DNA of 29,750 bases, taken from positions 1 to 29,750 of the forward strand of contig JAZQVC010000048.1 of the NCBI GenBank assembly GCA_045631645.1, written 5' to 3'. The notes under the pieces were generated by a model, which saw only the letters and a program-made list of their open reading frames with translations, made no database searches and had not been told where the DNA came from. Each line of letters begins with the position of its first letter. Positions within the stretch are counted from its first letter, which is position 1. Positions 6,385-13,961 of this stretch are shown here, piece by piece. The stretch is from SIG459 sp045631645 (GTDB taxonomy: Bacteria > Bacillota > Clostridia > Oscillospirales > Oscillospiraceae). Made by a program: the position numbers and the translations under genes.

Positions 6385-7644
6385 ATGAAAGATATCTATG
6401 TAGTAAACTGCTGCCGTACCGCTGTTGGTGCCTTCGGTGGCTCCCTGAAGGATACTTCTGCTGCTGATCTGGGCGCTGTTGTCGTCAAGGAAGCCCTCAA
6501 CCGCGCAGGCGTTAAGCCCGAGCAGGTTGACGAGCTCATGTTCGGCTGCATTCTGACTGCAGGTCAGGGCCAGAACCCCGCACGTCAGGTCGGCGTTAAG
6601 GCCGGTCTGCCCTACTCCGTTCCCGCTTACACCGTCGGTATGGTTTGCGGCAGCGGCATGAAGTCTGTTATCGAAGCTGCACGTGCAATCGCTGCAGGCG
6701 ATGCAGAAATCGTTGTTGCCGGTGGTACCGAGAACATGTCCTCTGCTCCCTATGCTCTTCCTGCTGAGCGCTGGGGCGCCCGCATGGGCGACAAGAAGGT
6801 CGTTGACACCATGATCAAGGACGGCCTTTGGGACGCATACAACAACTATCACATGGGCACCACTGCCGAGAACATCTGCGATGTTTGGGGCATCACCCGT
6901 GAAGAGATGGACGAGTTCGGTCTTTCTTCTCAGCTGAAGACTGAGGCTGCTCAGAAGGCTGGCAAGTTCGAGGACGAAATCGTTCCCGTTATGATCAAGA
7001 AGAAAAAGGAAATGGTCGAGTTCAAGGTCGACGAGTTCCCCCGCGCAGGCGCAACCATCGAAGCTCTTGCTAAGCTGAAGGGCGCATTCGTTCCCGGTCC
7101 CGAGGGCGTTGAAGACGAAATCGTTCACACCTTCGAGCTCACCGGCATTCACGAGGAAGACACCAAGAAGCACACCGCACGCGTAACCGCAGGTAACGCT
7201 TCCGGTATCAACGACGGCGCTGCTGCTATCGTTCTCGCTTCTGCTGAAGCTGTTGAGAAGTACGGTCTTAAGCCCATGGCTAAGCTCGTCAGCTGGGGCC
7301 ACGGCGGCGTAGACCCCAAGATCATGGGTGTTGGTCCTGTTCCCGCTTCCCGTCAGGCAATGGCAAAGGCCGGCCTCACCATCGAGGATATCGACCTTGT
7401 TGAAGCTAACGAGGCATTTGCTGCTCAGTCCATCGCTGTTGCTCGCGAGCTGGGCTTCGACATGGCTAAGGTCAATGTCAACGGCGGCGCTATCTCCATC
7501 GGTCACCCCGTAGGCGCTTCCGGCGCACGTATCATCGTAACTCTGCTCCACGAGATGCTCAAGCGCGAGGATGCAAAGAAGGGTCTTGCTACCCTCTGCA
7601 TCGGCGGCGGCATGGGCGTTGCCACTGTATTCGAGAAGGTCTGA
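6385..7644 (+). CDS. thlA: Acetyl-CoA C-acetyltransferase (thiolase) with an internal insertion
   Basis: This biosynthetic-type thiolase condenses two acetyl-CoA to acetoacetyl-CoA, the first step toward butyrate or acetoacetate. Catalytic residues are in place: C88 in VCGSGMKS, the NEAFA motif (342-346), H374 in GGAISIGHPVGASGAR and C405 in CIGGGMG. It has 419 residues against about 390 for the family. The excess is about 25 residues at roughly 237-263, between LAKLKGAF and VTAGNASG, where most homologues have only a short loop. GGAGGAATATTACA precedes the ATG. Codon choice is strongly biased, as in highly expressed genes. ctfA and ctfB follow, with gaps of about 27 and 19 bp, in one operon. 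Confidence 0.95.
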   Translation: MKDIYVVNCCRTAVGAFGGSLKDTSAADLGAVVVKEALNRAGVKPEQVDELMFGCILTAGQGQNPARQVGVKAGLPYSVPAYTVGMVCGSGMKSVIEAARAIAAGDAEIVVAGGTENMSSAPYALPAERWGARMGDKKVVDTMIKDGLWDAYNNYHMGTTAENICDVWGITREEMDEFGLSSQLKTEAAQKAGKFEDEIVPVMIKKKKEMVEFKVDEFPRAGATIEALAKLKGAFVPGPEGVEDEIVHTFELTGIHEEDTKKHTARVTAGNASGINDGAAAIVLASAEAVEKYGLKPMAKLVSWGHGGVDPKIMGVGPVPASRQAMAKAGLTIEDIDLVEANEAFAAQSIAVARELGFDMAKVNVNGGAISIGHPVGASGARIIVTLLHEMLKREDAKKGLATLCIGGGMGVATVFEKV

Positions 7645-7671
7645 ACCACTTCTGCTTTAGGAGGAAAATAA

Positions 7672-8391
7672 ATGAAATCCAAAGTAATGAGCGTCTCTGA
7701 AGCTATCAACAAGTATTGCTTCAGCGGCATGAGCATTCTGCTCCCCGGTTTCGTTAACGTAGGCGTTCCCGAGACCCTGATCGACGGTCTGCTTGAGACC
7801 GATATCACCGATCTCACCGTTATCTCCAACAACACCAGCGTAAAGGGCCGCGGCATCGGCAAGCTCGTTCACGCTGACCGTATCAAGAGCCTGAACTGCT
7901 CTCATATCGGTAACAACGAAGAAACCTGCGCAAAGGTTGTTGCAGGCGAAATCGATGTAAACTTCATTCCTCAGGGAACCATCTGCGAAAGAGTTCGCGC
8001 TGGCGGCGCCGGCATCGGCGGCATCCTGACCCCCACCGGAGTTCACACCCCCATGGAAGAGGGCAAGCAGCTCATCGAGTGGCGCGAGGATCTCCAGAAG
8101 TATGTTTTCGTTGAGGCTGATGAGCCCGAAGTTGGCAAGCGCTACATTCTCGAGCGCCCCATCCGCGCAAACGTTGCTTTCATCCACGCATGGAAGGCTG
8201 ACAAGCTTGGCAACTGCTATTTCCGCCACACCGCACGCAACTTCAACAACGTTTTCGCAAACGCTGCTGACTATGTTATCGTTGAGGCTGAAGAGATCGT
8301 CGAAGTTGGCGAGCTCCATCCCGATACCATCTTTACCCCCCACTTCATCGTTGACGCCGTGGTTCAGGGTAAGGCTCCCACTGATGTCTGA
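7672..8391 (+). CDS. ctfA: CoA-transferase family I, subunit A (acetoacetate/butyrate:acetate type)
   Basis: This is the alpha subunit of a heterodimeric 3-oxoacid CoA-transferase, which moves CoA between an acyl-CoA (such as acetoacetyl-CoA or butyryl-CoA) and a short-chain acid. It has 239 residues, with the family segments MSILLPGFVNVGVPETLIDGL near the N-terminus, GTICERVRAGGAGIGGILTPTGVHT (about 103-127) and RPIRANVAFIHAWKADKLGNC. Acting with subunit B downstream and the thiolase upstream, it could release acetoacetate from acetoacetyl-CoA or recycle CoA during butyrate formation. Substrate cannot be fixed from sequence. GGAGGAAAATAA precedes the ATG. Confidence 0.9.
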   Translation: MKSKVMSVSEAINKYCFSGMSILLPGFVNVGVPETLIDGLLETDITDLTVISNNTSVKGRGIGKLVHADRIKSLNCSHIGNNEETCAKVVAGEIDVNFIPQGTICERVRAGGAGIGGILTPTGVHTPMEEGKQLIEWREDLQKYVFVEADEPEVGKRYILERPIRANVAFIHAWKADKLGNCYFRHTARNFNNVFANAADYVIVEAEEIVEVGELHPDTIFTPHFIVDAVVQGKAPTDV

Positions 8392-8410
8392 TTGAGGAGG
8401 TACTTTAGAA

Positions 8411-9079
8411 ATGGCTCTTTCCGGAAAAGAACTTATTGCTTACCGCACCGCTCGCTTCTTTAACGACGGTGATATCGTTAACCTGGGTATCGGCATGCCC
8501 ACCAAGTGCCTCGATCATCTGCCCGAAGGCGTTGACATTTGGATCGACTCCGAGAACGGCGTTGTTGGTCTCACCGGCGCTCCCGGCCCCGGCGAGGAAG
8601 TAAACCCCTACATCGTTGATGCAGGCGGACGTCCCAGCAAGATGCGCGTTGGCGCAACCTGCTTCGACTCCTTCATGTCCTTCGGTTACATCCGCGGCGG
8701 TCACATTGACACCACCGTTCTGGGTGCATACGAAGTTGACGCAGAAGGCAACCTGGCAAACTGGATGGTCCCCGGCAAGGCTGCTGCAGGTATGGGCGGC
8801 GCTATGGACCTGGTAACTGGTTCCAAGACCACCATCGTAATGACCACTCATTGCGACAAGGCTGGCAACCCCAAGATCGTTCAGAAGACCCAGATGCCCC
8901 TCACCGGCTACCACTGCGTTGATTATGTTGTCAGCGAGCTGGCAGTTATCCACATCACTCCCGAAGGCCCTGTTCTCCAGGAGATCAGCCGCAACACCAC
9001 CATTGACGAAGTTGTCGCCAAGACCGGTGCAAAGCTCATCATCCCCGAGACCGTTGGCTACATGGAAGATGTTCAGTAA
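8411..9079 (+). CDS. ctfB: CoA-transferase family I, subunit B (catalytic)
   Basis: This 222-residue beta subunit carries the catalytic glutamate (E48) in the SENG motif within VDIWIDSENGVVGLTGAPGP. It also shows VNLGIGMPTKCLDHLP, GGHIDTTVLGAYEVDAEGNLANW and GKAAAGMGGAMDLV, all usual for the family. It pairs with the product of the preceding gene; the gap is 19 bp with GAGGAGG in front of the ATG. The three-gene set thiolase-CtfA-CtfB lacks crotonase, acyl-CoA dehydrogenase and 3-hydroxybutyryl-CoA dehydrogenase genes, which must be elsewhere if butyrate is the product. Confidence 0.92.
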   Translation: MALSGKELIAYRTARFFNDGDIVNLGIGMPTKCLDHLPEGVDIWIDSENGVVGLTGAPGPGEEVNPYIVDAGGRPSKMRVGATCFDSFMSFGYIRGGHIDTTVLGAYEVDAEGNLANWMVPGKAAAGMGGAMDLVTGSKTTIVMTTHCDKAGNPKIVQKTQMPLTGYHCVDYVVSELAVIHITPEGPVLQEISRNTTIDEVVAKTGAKLIIPETVGYMEDVQ

Positions 9080-9104
9080 GAAAAAAGCGTCTTAAACCGC
9101 TCTT

Positions 9105-9139
9105 AAAGCGGCAGCAGAATTTTCTGCTGCCGCTTTTTT
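9105..9139 (+). terminator. Terminator of the thiolase/CoA-transferase operon
   Basis: GCGGCAGCAGAA and TTCTGCTGCCGC form a 12-bp stem followed by TTTTTT. Confidence 0.92.
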
Positions 9140-9156
9140 ATATGCCAATTCATAGG

Positions 9157-9183
9157 GTAGGGAACGGTTTTGACCGTTCCGCC
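9157..9183. repeat. Short palindromic intergenic repeat (REP-like)
   Basis: GTAGG then GGAACGG-TTTTGA-CCGTTCC and GCC. It shares the GTAGGG...GCC frame with the hairpin at 4568-4593 but has a different stem. Confidence 0.5.
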
Positions 9184-9203
9184 TTTAAAGATCCACCCTC
9201 CCT

Positions 9204-10022
9204 CTATTTTCGCGCCTGTTCTTTGGGTATGCGAACGGTGAAAACAAGGTCGTCTTCGGTTTCCGCCTTGCTCAATGTGGCATCTATGCCCCCTTGGCGG
9301 ACAAGATCCAGACTTCGGTTAAGCGTGTTCATAAAAACTCGCACATCCTTCATGACAAAAAAGGGCTTTTTGCGCATGGGGCGTGGCTCTTCCTGCTTGG
9401 GCGCTTCGGAAAGGCGCGCGATAAAATCTTCGGCCGCCGCCACATTCATCCGCTGGTCGATGATGAAATCCAAAGCCTCCTCCTGCTTTTCCCGATTTTC
9501 AAGACGCAGCAGGGCACGGGCGTGGCGCTCGGATAGCCCCTCCTCCCTAAGCCGTTCAAGCACCCTTGGGTCAAGACGCAGGATTCGCAGTTTGTTTGCA
9601 ATTGCGCTTTGACTTTTGCCCAGCGCTCTTGCCACTTCTTCCTGGCTTAGTCCGAAAAGACGGATAAGCTGATTGATACCCTCCGCCTCCTCGATAAAAT
9701 CAAGGTCGCGACGCTGGATGTTTTCAATAAGGGCGATAAGTCCCGATTTTTCCATGTCCACATCCATGATTATGCAGGGAACTTCCCCCAAACCTGCCAG
9801 CTTGGCGGCCCGAAGCCGTCTCTCCCCTGCAATAAGCTCAAAATATTCGCCTCTTGTGCGCACTGTGAGAGGTTGAAGCACACCGTGTTCGGCTATGGAG
9901 GCGCGCAGTTCCTCCAGTCCCTGACGGGAAAAGTGGCGGCGTGGCTGCATCTGTCCGGGGAGTATATCTTCGGTGGGTATGTAGGCAACGGAGCGCATCA
10001 GGCGCTTGGTGCTTGCGGGCAT
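9204..10022 (-). CDS. noc: Noc-like ParB-family nucleoid occlusion protein
   Basis: This 272-residue ParB-family DNA-binding CTPase has the N-terminal CTP-binding motif GERR (66-69), ENIQR (100-104) and the helix-turn-helix LSQEEVARALGKSQSAIANK (about 125-144), then ERHARALLRL. The C-terminus (VRVFMNTLNRSLDLV...FTVRIPK) resembles Noc rather than Spo0J, so a role in keeping division away from the nucleoid is likely. It stands alone, without parA or rsmG. Noc of Bacillus binds membrane by an N-terminal amphipathic helix. Here only about 15 residues precede the ParB domain, with RLMRSVAYI the sole possible helix. AAAGGAGG 8 nt before the ATG supports the start. Confidence 0.88.
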   Translation of the reverse strand: MPASTKRLMRSVAYIPTEDILPGQMQPRRHFSRQGLEELRASIAEHGVLQPLTVRTRGEYFELIAGERRLRAAKLAGLGEVPCIIMDVDMEKSGLIALIENIQRRDLDFIEEAEGINQLIRLFGLSQEEVARALGKSQSAIANKLRILRLDPRVLERLREEGLSERHARALLRLENREKQEEALDFIIDQRMNVAAAEDFIARLSEAPKQEEPRPMRKKPFFVMKDVRVFMNTLNRSLDLVRQGGIDATLSKAETEDDLVFTVRIPKEQARK

Positions 10023-10113
10023 AAAATCTGCCTCCTTTGTATTGGTAAGACAAATATATAACCCACATCAGAAAAACAAGGTCGAAATTCGCCCTTGCCC
10101 AAGCAAAAAGGGT

Positions 10114-10152
10114 AAAAAAATGATCGGCAGCACAGTTTCTGTACTGCCGATC
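10114..10152 (-). terminator. Terminator of the PH-domain gene
   Basis: On the minus strand a long stem, GATCGGCAG with ACAG pairing to CTGT with CTGCCGATC, ends in ATTTTTTT. It separates this gene from noc. Confidence 0.88.
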
Positions 10153-10171
10153 GGGGGAAAAAAGAGGAAGA

Positions 10172-10732
10172 TCAGGAAAAAATCCTTTTGAGCACGTCGT
10201 TAGTTTCCATGTTATAGAGAACCATACCGATAACATTGCCGTTATCATCCTTGCGGGGAACAAAAGCGGCAACGCGGTGCTTCTTGGCGTTCATTCCAAC
10301 GCAGGAGCCCAGCTCGATATGAATGCGGCCTTCTTCTGCTTCAAGGATATTGGACTTGAGACCCTTGATGGGGAGGGAATAAATCTCGCGGTCACCGTAA
10401 TAGAGGATAACTCTTTCGTTGGTGATATAGTACTTGCAGTTTTTGTATACGTTGTTTCTGTCAAGCATGGGGAGAATGACGAAATAAGCAACAACGATGA
10501 GGCAGAGGATGAGAAGCCAGATATTGACGCTGCCCATTGCGGCGTTGAGGACGAAGTAGAGGGCAACGAGTGCAAGCGCGGCAATAGCACAGATTATCCA
10601 GCGGATGGTGAGTGCGGTTTTGTTGGTAGCGTCGATCAGGGGGAACTTCTCGGAAGCGCCCTTCCACTGAATGGTCTCGTTCTCGCGCAGTTCTTTGGTG
10701 ACAACGACGTCGGTTTCGAATGTTCTTGCCAT
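10172..10732 (-). CDS. Bacterial PH-domain-like membrane protein
   Basis: This is a 186-residue protein of unknown role. A polar N-terminal stretch (about 1-40) is followed by two adjacent transmembrane helices (WIICAIAALALVALYFVL and IWLLILCLIVVAYFVIL, about 44-87). The C-terminal soluble domain begins NCKYYITNERVILYYGDREIYSLPI. That run is the signature of bacterial PH domains of the YdbS/YdbT type, where 'YxITNERV' is followed by short beta strands. It ends ETNDVLKRIFS. ATG 10732 is preceded by AAAGGAG. The gene is monocistronic with its own terminator. Confidence 0.75.
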   Translation of the reverse strand: MARTFETDVVVTKELRENETIQWKGASEKFPLIDATNKTALTIRWIICAIAALALVALYFVLNAAMGSVNIWLLILCLIVVAYFVILPMLDRNNVYKNCKYYITNERVILYYGDREIYSLPIKGLKSNILEAEEGRIHIELGSCVGMNAKKHRVAAFVPRKDDNGNVIGMVLYNMETNDVLKRIFS

Positions 10733-10764
10733 AATTTAACTCCTTTACTTTTGCTGATATTATT

Positions 10765-10794
10765 TTATCATCCAAAGCCGTTAATTGTGTGCAA
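10765..10794 (-). promoter_or_regulatory. Possible promoter of the PH-domain gene
   Basis: TTGCAC (10794-10789), an 18-bp spacer and TGATAA (10770-10765) on the minus strand. The -10 match is only fair. Confidence 0.3.
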
Positions 10795-10821
10795 AGCAGC
10801 GGCGAAGCTGCGTTAAACATC

Positions 10822-10888
10822 CGTTAAGCGCTGGGGGAGTATTCTTAACGTTTTTTTTACTTCCGTCAATATAAGTTCATGCTATAAT
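10822..10888 (+). promoter_or_regulatory. Upstream region of the histidine kinase: hairpin with T run, then a -10 box
   Basis: CGTTAAG (10822-10828) and CTTAACG (10844-10850) are perfect inverted repeats followed by eight T residues, shaped like a terminator although no plus-strand gene lies upstream. A perfect TATAAT (10883-10888) follows, with no good -35 box (TTCCGT at 16 bp). The weak -35 suggests activator control, and the inverted repeat could be the activator site. Confidence 0.4.
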
Positions 10889-10917
10889 ATATACGTGAGA
10901 ATTTGCAGTGAAGGAGG

Positions 10918-12054
10918 TTGAAGGCAATAAAAACCAGTAAAATCAAAAAACGGATAAAAAGCGCCTTCCCCATATCACTTCGGGACAGCGCAATAAGTCT
11001 TGGGCTTTTGGTATGCGGCTTTGTAGTGTGCTTCAGTCTTCAGCCCATAAGCGAAACGGACTTTCATGTCCCGCTGATTTTCGTGCTTGTTGTTTTGCTT
11101 ATATCCCTGCTTACCGACGGATATTTCTTCGGGCTTTTGGCCTCGGTTTTGTCCGTTGTGGCTGTTAACTATGTCTTTACCTTTCCCTATTTCCACTTCA
11201 ACTTTTATCTGGCGGGCTATCCTATAACCTTTTTCTGCATGTTTGTTGTCTCTGTAATAACCTGCACTCTTACAAGCCGCGCAAGAAAGGTTGAGCAGAT
11301 GCGCATGGAGGCGGAGAGGGAAAAGATGAGAGCAAATCTCCTCCGCGCAATATCCCATGATTTGCGAACTCCTCTGACAAGCATAATGGGTACGCTTGCC
11401 GCTGTTGAGGAAGAGACTATGCTTTCCAAAGATGACAGAAAGAAGCTTCTTGAAGATGCCAGAGGCGAAGCGGAATGGCTTATAAACATGATGGAAAATC
11501 TTCTTTCCATAACCCGTATCGGTGGCAATGAAGCCCCGAAAATACATACGGAAGCTCAGGCGCTTGAAGAGCTCATGGGCGAGGCTCTTGTCCGCTTCCG
11601 CAAGCAGTATCCCATGATGAAGGTGAAAACCTCAATTCCCGAAGAGCTTATAATGAGCAATGTTGACGCAATGCTCATTGAGCAGGTGATAATAAATCTC
11701 CTTGTGAATGTAGTGGTTCATGCAAAGGGCGCGGATTTGATAAAGCTCACCCTGAGTCGGGAAGAGGAAATGGCGCGGATATCCGTTGAGGATAACGGAG
11801 CGGGTATAAACCGAAAAGCTATGACCCAGCTTCTTGAGGGCAAGATGCAGGGTGCGGGAGTGGACAGCAAGGGCGATTCCCGAAGAACAATGGGAATAGG
11901 TCTCAGCGTCTGCCAGACTATTGTGAAGGCCCATGGCGGCGAGATGAAAGCGGAAAACCGAAATGGCGGCGGCGCAGTTATAAGTTTTACGCTCCCCATT
12001 GTCAAAACCGAGGAGGAAGAAAATGCAGATACGTTCCAAGATATTGATTATTGA
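10918..12054 (+). CDS. KdpD-like sensor histidine kinase lacking the N-terminal KdpD and USP domains
   Basis: This is a membrane histidine kinase of 378 residues or slightly fewer. Four hydrophobic segments (about 22-118) match the DUF4118 region of KdpD. Then come a HisKA domain with phosphoacceptor H147 in LLRAISHDLRTPLTSIMG and an ATPase domain with the N box (EQVIINLLVNVVVHA), DNGAG and MGIGLSVCQTIV. KdpD itself has about 900 residues; the cytoplasmic N-terminal sensor and universal-stress domains are absent, as in many clostridial homologues. The start is uncertain: TTG 10918 touches the binding site AAGGAGG with no gap, while ATA at 10927 lies 9 nt after it. It overlaps the response regulator gene by 32 bp. 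No kdpFABC genes are present. Confidence 0.9.
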   Translation: MKAIKTSKIKKRIKSAFPISLRDSAISLGLLVCGFVVCFSLQPISETDFHVPLIFVLVVLLISLLTDGYFFGLLASVLSVVAVNYVFTFPYFHFNFYLAGYPITFFCMFVVSVITCTLTSRARKVEQMRMEAEREKMRANLLRAISHDLRTPLTSIMGTLAAVEEETMLSKDDRKKLLEDARGEAEWLINMMENLLSITRIGGNEAPKIHTEAQALEELMGEALVRFRKQYPMMKVKTSIPEELIMSNVDAMLIEQVIINLLVNVVVHAKGADLIKLTLSREEEMARISVEDNGAGINRKAMTQLLEGKMQGAGVDSKGDSRRTMGIGLSVCQTIVKAHGGEMKAENRNGGGAVISFTLPIVKTEEEENADTFQDIDY

Positions 12055-12724
12055 AGACGAACCCCGCATATCCAATTTTATGACGGCTGTTTTGTCCGCC
12101 AACGGATATGATGTCATAAGCGCATACACAGGCAAGGAAGGCTGCTCCATGATAAGCTCCCATTGCCCCGACCTTGTGATTTTGGATCTGGGTCTTCCTG
12201 ATATGGACGGCATTGAGGTTATCCGCTCTGTCCGCACATGGACAAGCTTGCCTATAATAGTTGTGTCCGCGCGAATGCATGAACGGGATAAGGTTCAGGT
12301 GCTGGATGCGGAAGCGGATGATTATATAACAAAGCCTTTCGGAACTGCGGAGCTGCTTGCCCGTATTCGCACCGCCCTTCGCCATACCCACTCCGCTGCC
12401 GGCGGCAGTGTAGCCCCCGGCGGAATTTTCAAAGTGGCGGAGCTTAGTGTGGATTATAATAAGCATTGGGTGCTGGTTGGCGGCGAAAACGCCCATCTTA
12501 CCCAGAATGAATTTCGTATTGTTGCCCTTCTTGCAAAAAACGCAGGAAAGGTGCTCACCTATGATGCTATTTTGAAGGAGCTTTGGGGTCCTGCGGCAAA
12601 GGGCAATAATCAGGTGCTTCGCGTGCACATGGCAAATATTCGCAGAAAAATTGAGGAAAATCCTGCAGAACCCAGATATATTTTCACCGAGGTTGGCGTG
12701 GGATACCGCATGGCAGAAGAATAA
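12023..12724 (+). CDS. KdpE-like response regulator (OmpR/PhoB family)
   Basis: This 233-residue regulator has a receiver domain with the acidic pair E11/D12, phosphoacceptor D55 in LVILDLGLPDMDG, the conserved Ser of IVVSAR and K in ITKPFG. A winged-helix DNA-binding domain follows (HLTQNEFRIVALLAKNAGKVLTYDAIL...VLRVHMANIRRKIEENP...EVGVGYRM). The frame opens at TTG 11999, but GAGGAGGAAGAAA before ATG 12023 fixes the start. It is the partner of the overlapping kinase gene. KdpE regulates potassium uptake in well-studied bacteria; here the target genes are not in view, so potassium sensing is only a guess. Confidence 0.92.
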   Translation: MQIRSKILIIEDEPRISNFMTAVLSANGYDVISAYTGKEGCSMISSHCPDLVILDLGLPDMDGIEVIRSVRTWTSLPIIVVSARMHERDKVQVLDAEADDYITKPFGTAELLARIRTALRHTHSAAGGSVAPGGIFKVAELSVDYNKHWVLVGGENAHLTQNEFRIVALLAKNAGKVLTYDAILKELWGPAAKGNNQVLRVHMANIRRKIEENPAEPRYIFTEVGVGYRMAEE

Positions 12725-12730
12725 AGAAAA

Positions 12731-12766
12731 AGGCGCGCTTATTTATAAAGCGCGCCTTTAATTTTT
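12731..12766 (+). terminator. Terminator of the two-component operon
   Basis: GGCGCGCTT-ATTTAT-AAGCGCGCC is followed by TTTAATTTTT. Confidence 0.9.
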
Positions 12767-12779
12767 CCTGCGCCCCGAC

Positions 12780-12808
12780 TTTACAAAACTCCATCCCTTG
12801 GGTAAAAT
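12780..12808 (+). promoter_or_regulatory. Promoter of tadA
   Basis: TTTACA (12780-12785), a 17-bp spacer and TAAAAT (12803-12808). Transcription would begin close to 12815, so the tadA leader is very short. Confidence 0.65.
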
Positions 12809-12829
12809 ACGCTTATGGCGGTGATAAAT

Positions 12830-13279
12830 ATGGACATGGAAAAATATATGCGCGAAGCTCTCGCTCTTGCATCAGAGGCTGCCGCGGCGGGTGAAATCCC
12901 TGTTGGCTGCGTGGTGGTTGACGGCGAGGGAAATATAATAGGACGCGGACGCAACCGCAGAGAAGAGCGCCGCAGCGTAGTAGGCCATGCGGAAATAGAA
13001 GCTCTTGAGGCTGCCGCGGCATTTCGCGGCGACTGGCGTATGGACGATTGCACACTTTATGTGACGCTGGAGCCCTGCCCAATGTGCGCAGGCGCTATGA
13101 TAATGAGCCGTTTGGGCACGCTTGTGTATGGAGCAAGAGAAGAGCAGACGGGGTCTGCTGCCAGCGTGCTGAATCTTTTTGAGGAGGCCTACCCGGGTCA
13201 TACGGCTATTTACGGAGGAGTTCTCGGGTCGGAAAGCAGTGAGCTTCTCAAGGATTTTTTTGCAAAAATGAGAAAATAA
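12830..13279 (+). CDS. tadA: tRNA-specific adenosine deaminase TadA
   Basis: TadA converts adenosine 34 to inosine in the anticodon of tRNA-Arg(ACG). The 149-residue protein has the zinc site H53-A-E55 (GHAEIEAL) and P-C83-P-M-C86 (LEPCPMCAGAM), with E55 the proton shuttle. It also has the usual core GEIPVGCVVVD at its start and a C-terminal helix. In-frame ATGs lie at 12815, 12830 and 12836. I chose 12830 because GGCGGTGAT sits right before it, while 12815 coincides with the expected transcription start. It is a single-gene unit with its own terminator; the ffs and dnaX genes often found next to tadA are absent. Confidence 0.93.
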   Translation: MDMEKYMREALALASEAAAAGEIPVGCVVVDGEGNIIGRGRNRREERRSVVGHAEIEALEAAAAFRGDWRMDDCTLYVTLEPCPMCAGAMIMSRLGTLVYGAREEQTGSAASVLNLFEEAYPGHTAIYGGVLGSESSELLKDFFAKMRK

Positions 13280-13308
13280 AAAAGCAGGTGGAGTTTCCAC
13301 CTGCTTTT
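13280..13308. terminator. Bidirectional terminator between tadA and the nucleotidyltransferase-like gene
   Basis: AAAAGCAGGTGGA-GTT-TCCACCTGCTTTT, with A and T runs on both sides, between two convergent genes. Confidence 0.9.
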
Positions 13309-13313
13309 AAATT

Positions 13314-13961
13314 TTATTCTCCCTTTTTTCTTGCCTCGAAGCGCTCTTTCAAAAGCTGCACCCAAGATAAGAGGGCATCTGGATCCATGCTGCCCATGGC
13401 GCGCAGGTGAATCTCTGCGGCATCGGGGTCGGACTTTGCCATCTTGTTCATGGTCTTCTTGGGACTGAGGAAGGGCAGACCGCAGACATCGGAATAAACC
13501 TCAACGCTGTCGGTGAGAAGCCAGTGGCGGCAGAAAAGACCTTCCGCATCTTCCACTTTCGCTCTTTCTGCCATGGACTCGCACCAATGGAGGGCGTCAA
13601 GCACTGCCTCGTCGTTTTTTAGGGGGATGGAGGCGATCTGCTGAGCGATCATACGCTTGAGCCAGGTGCCCATGCCATCCTCATCAAGAACAACAAGACC
13701 CTCGTGAGCCTGCTCGAATTCGTCAAGAGCAATTTCACCGTAGAATATCTCACGGGGATAAACAAGAACATCCAGCTTAACTCCGTCAATCTCGGCGGTC
13801 TCGTGGGCATAGGGGCTGGTTGCGCCCATGGCAATGGCTTCAAAGGTGCTGCCGGGGCGGATGTTGTCCTCGGCATAGTCGCCGCTTACTATCATGGAGC
13901 TGAGGCGGTATTTTTCTTTCAGATATTTGATGATGTTTTCCATTTTATCTTTGCCTTTCAT
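13314..13961 (-). CDS. Nucleotidyltransferase-like protein of unknown substrate
   Basis: This is a 215-residue protein. The N-terminal part (MIVSGDYAEDNIRPGSTFEAIAMG...EIDGVKLDVLVYP) has the layout of a minimal nucleotidyltransferase fold (GSxxxG, DxD and a third Asp). The first motif is altered: G-D replaces G-S, and TFEAIA stands where DxD is expected. The third acidic strand (KLDVLVYP) is present. The helical C-terminal part (WCESMAERAKVEDAEGLFCRHWLLTDSVEVYSD) resembles companion helical domains of such proteins. It may be inactive or use other residues. ATG 13961 overlaps the radical SAM stop by ATGA and has AGAGGA 6 nt upstream, which beats the longer open frame to 14027. Confidence 0.65.
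   Translation of the reverse strand: MKGKDKMENIIKYLKEKYRLSSMIVSGDYAEDNIRPGSTFEAIAMGATSPYAHETAEIDGVKLDVLVYPREIFYGEIALDEFEQAHEGLVVLDEDGMGTWLKRMIAQQIASIPLKNDEAVLDALHWCESMAERAKVEDAEGLFCRHWLLTDSVEVYSDVCGLPFLSPKKTMNKMAKSDPDAAEIHLRAMGSMDPDALLSWVQLLKERFEARKKGE

Noticed and set aside
6322..7551. 409-residue open frame on the minus strand opposite the thiolase gene
   Set aside because: The plus strand encodes a complete thiolase with all catalytic residues; the antisense frame is low-complexity and results from the codon bias of the real gene.
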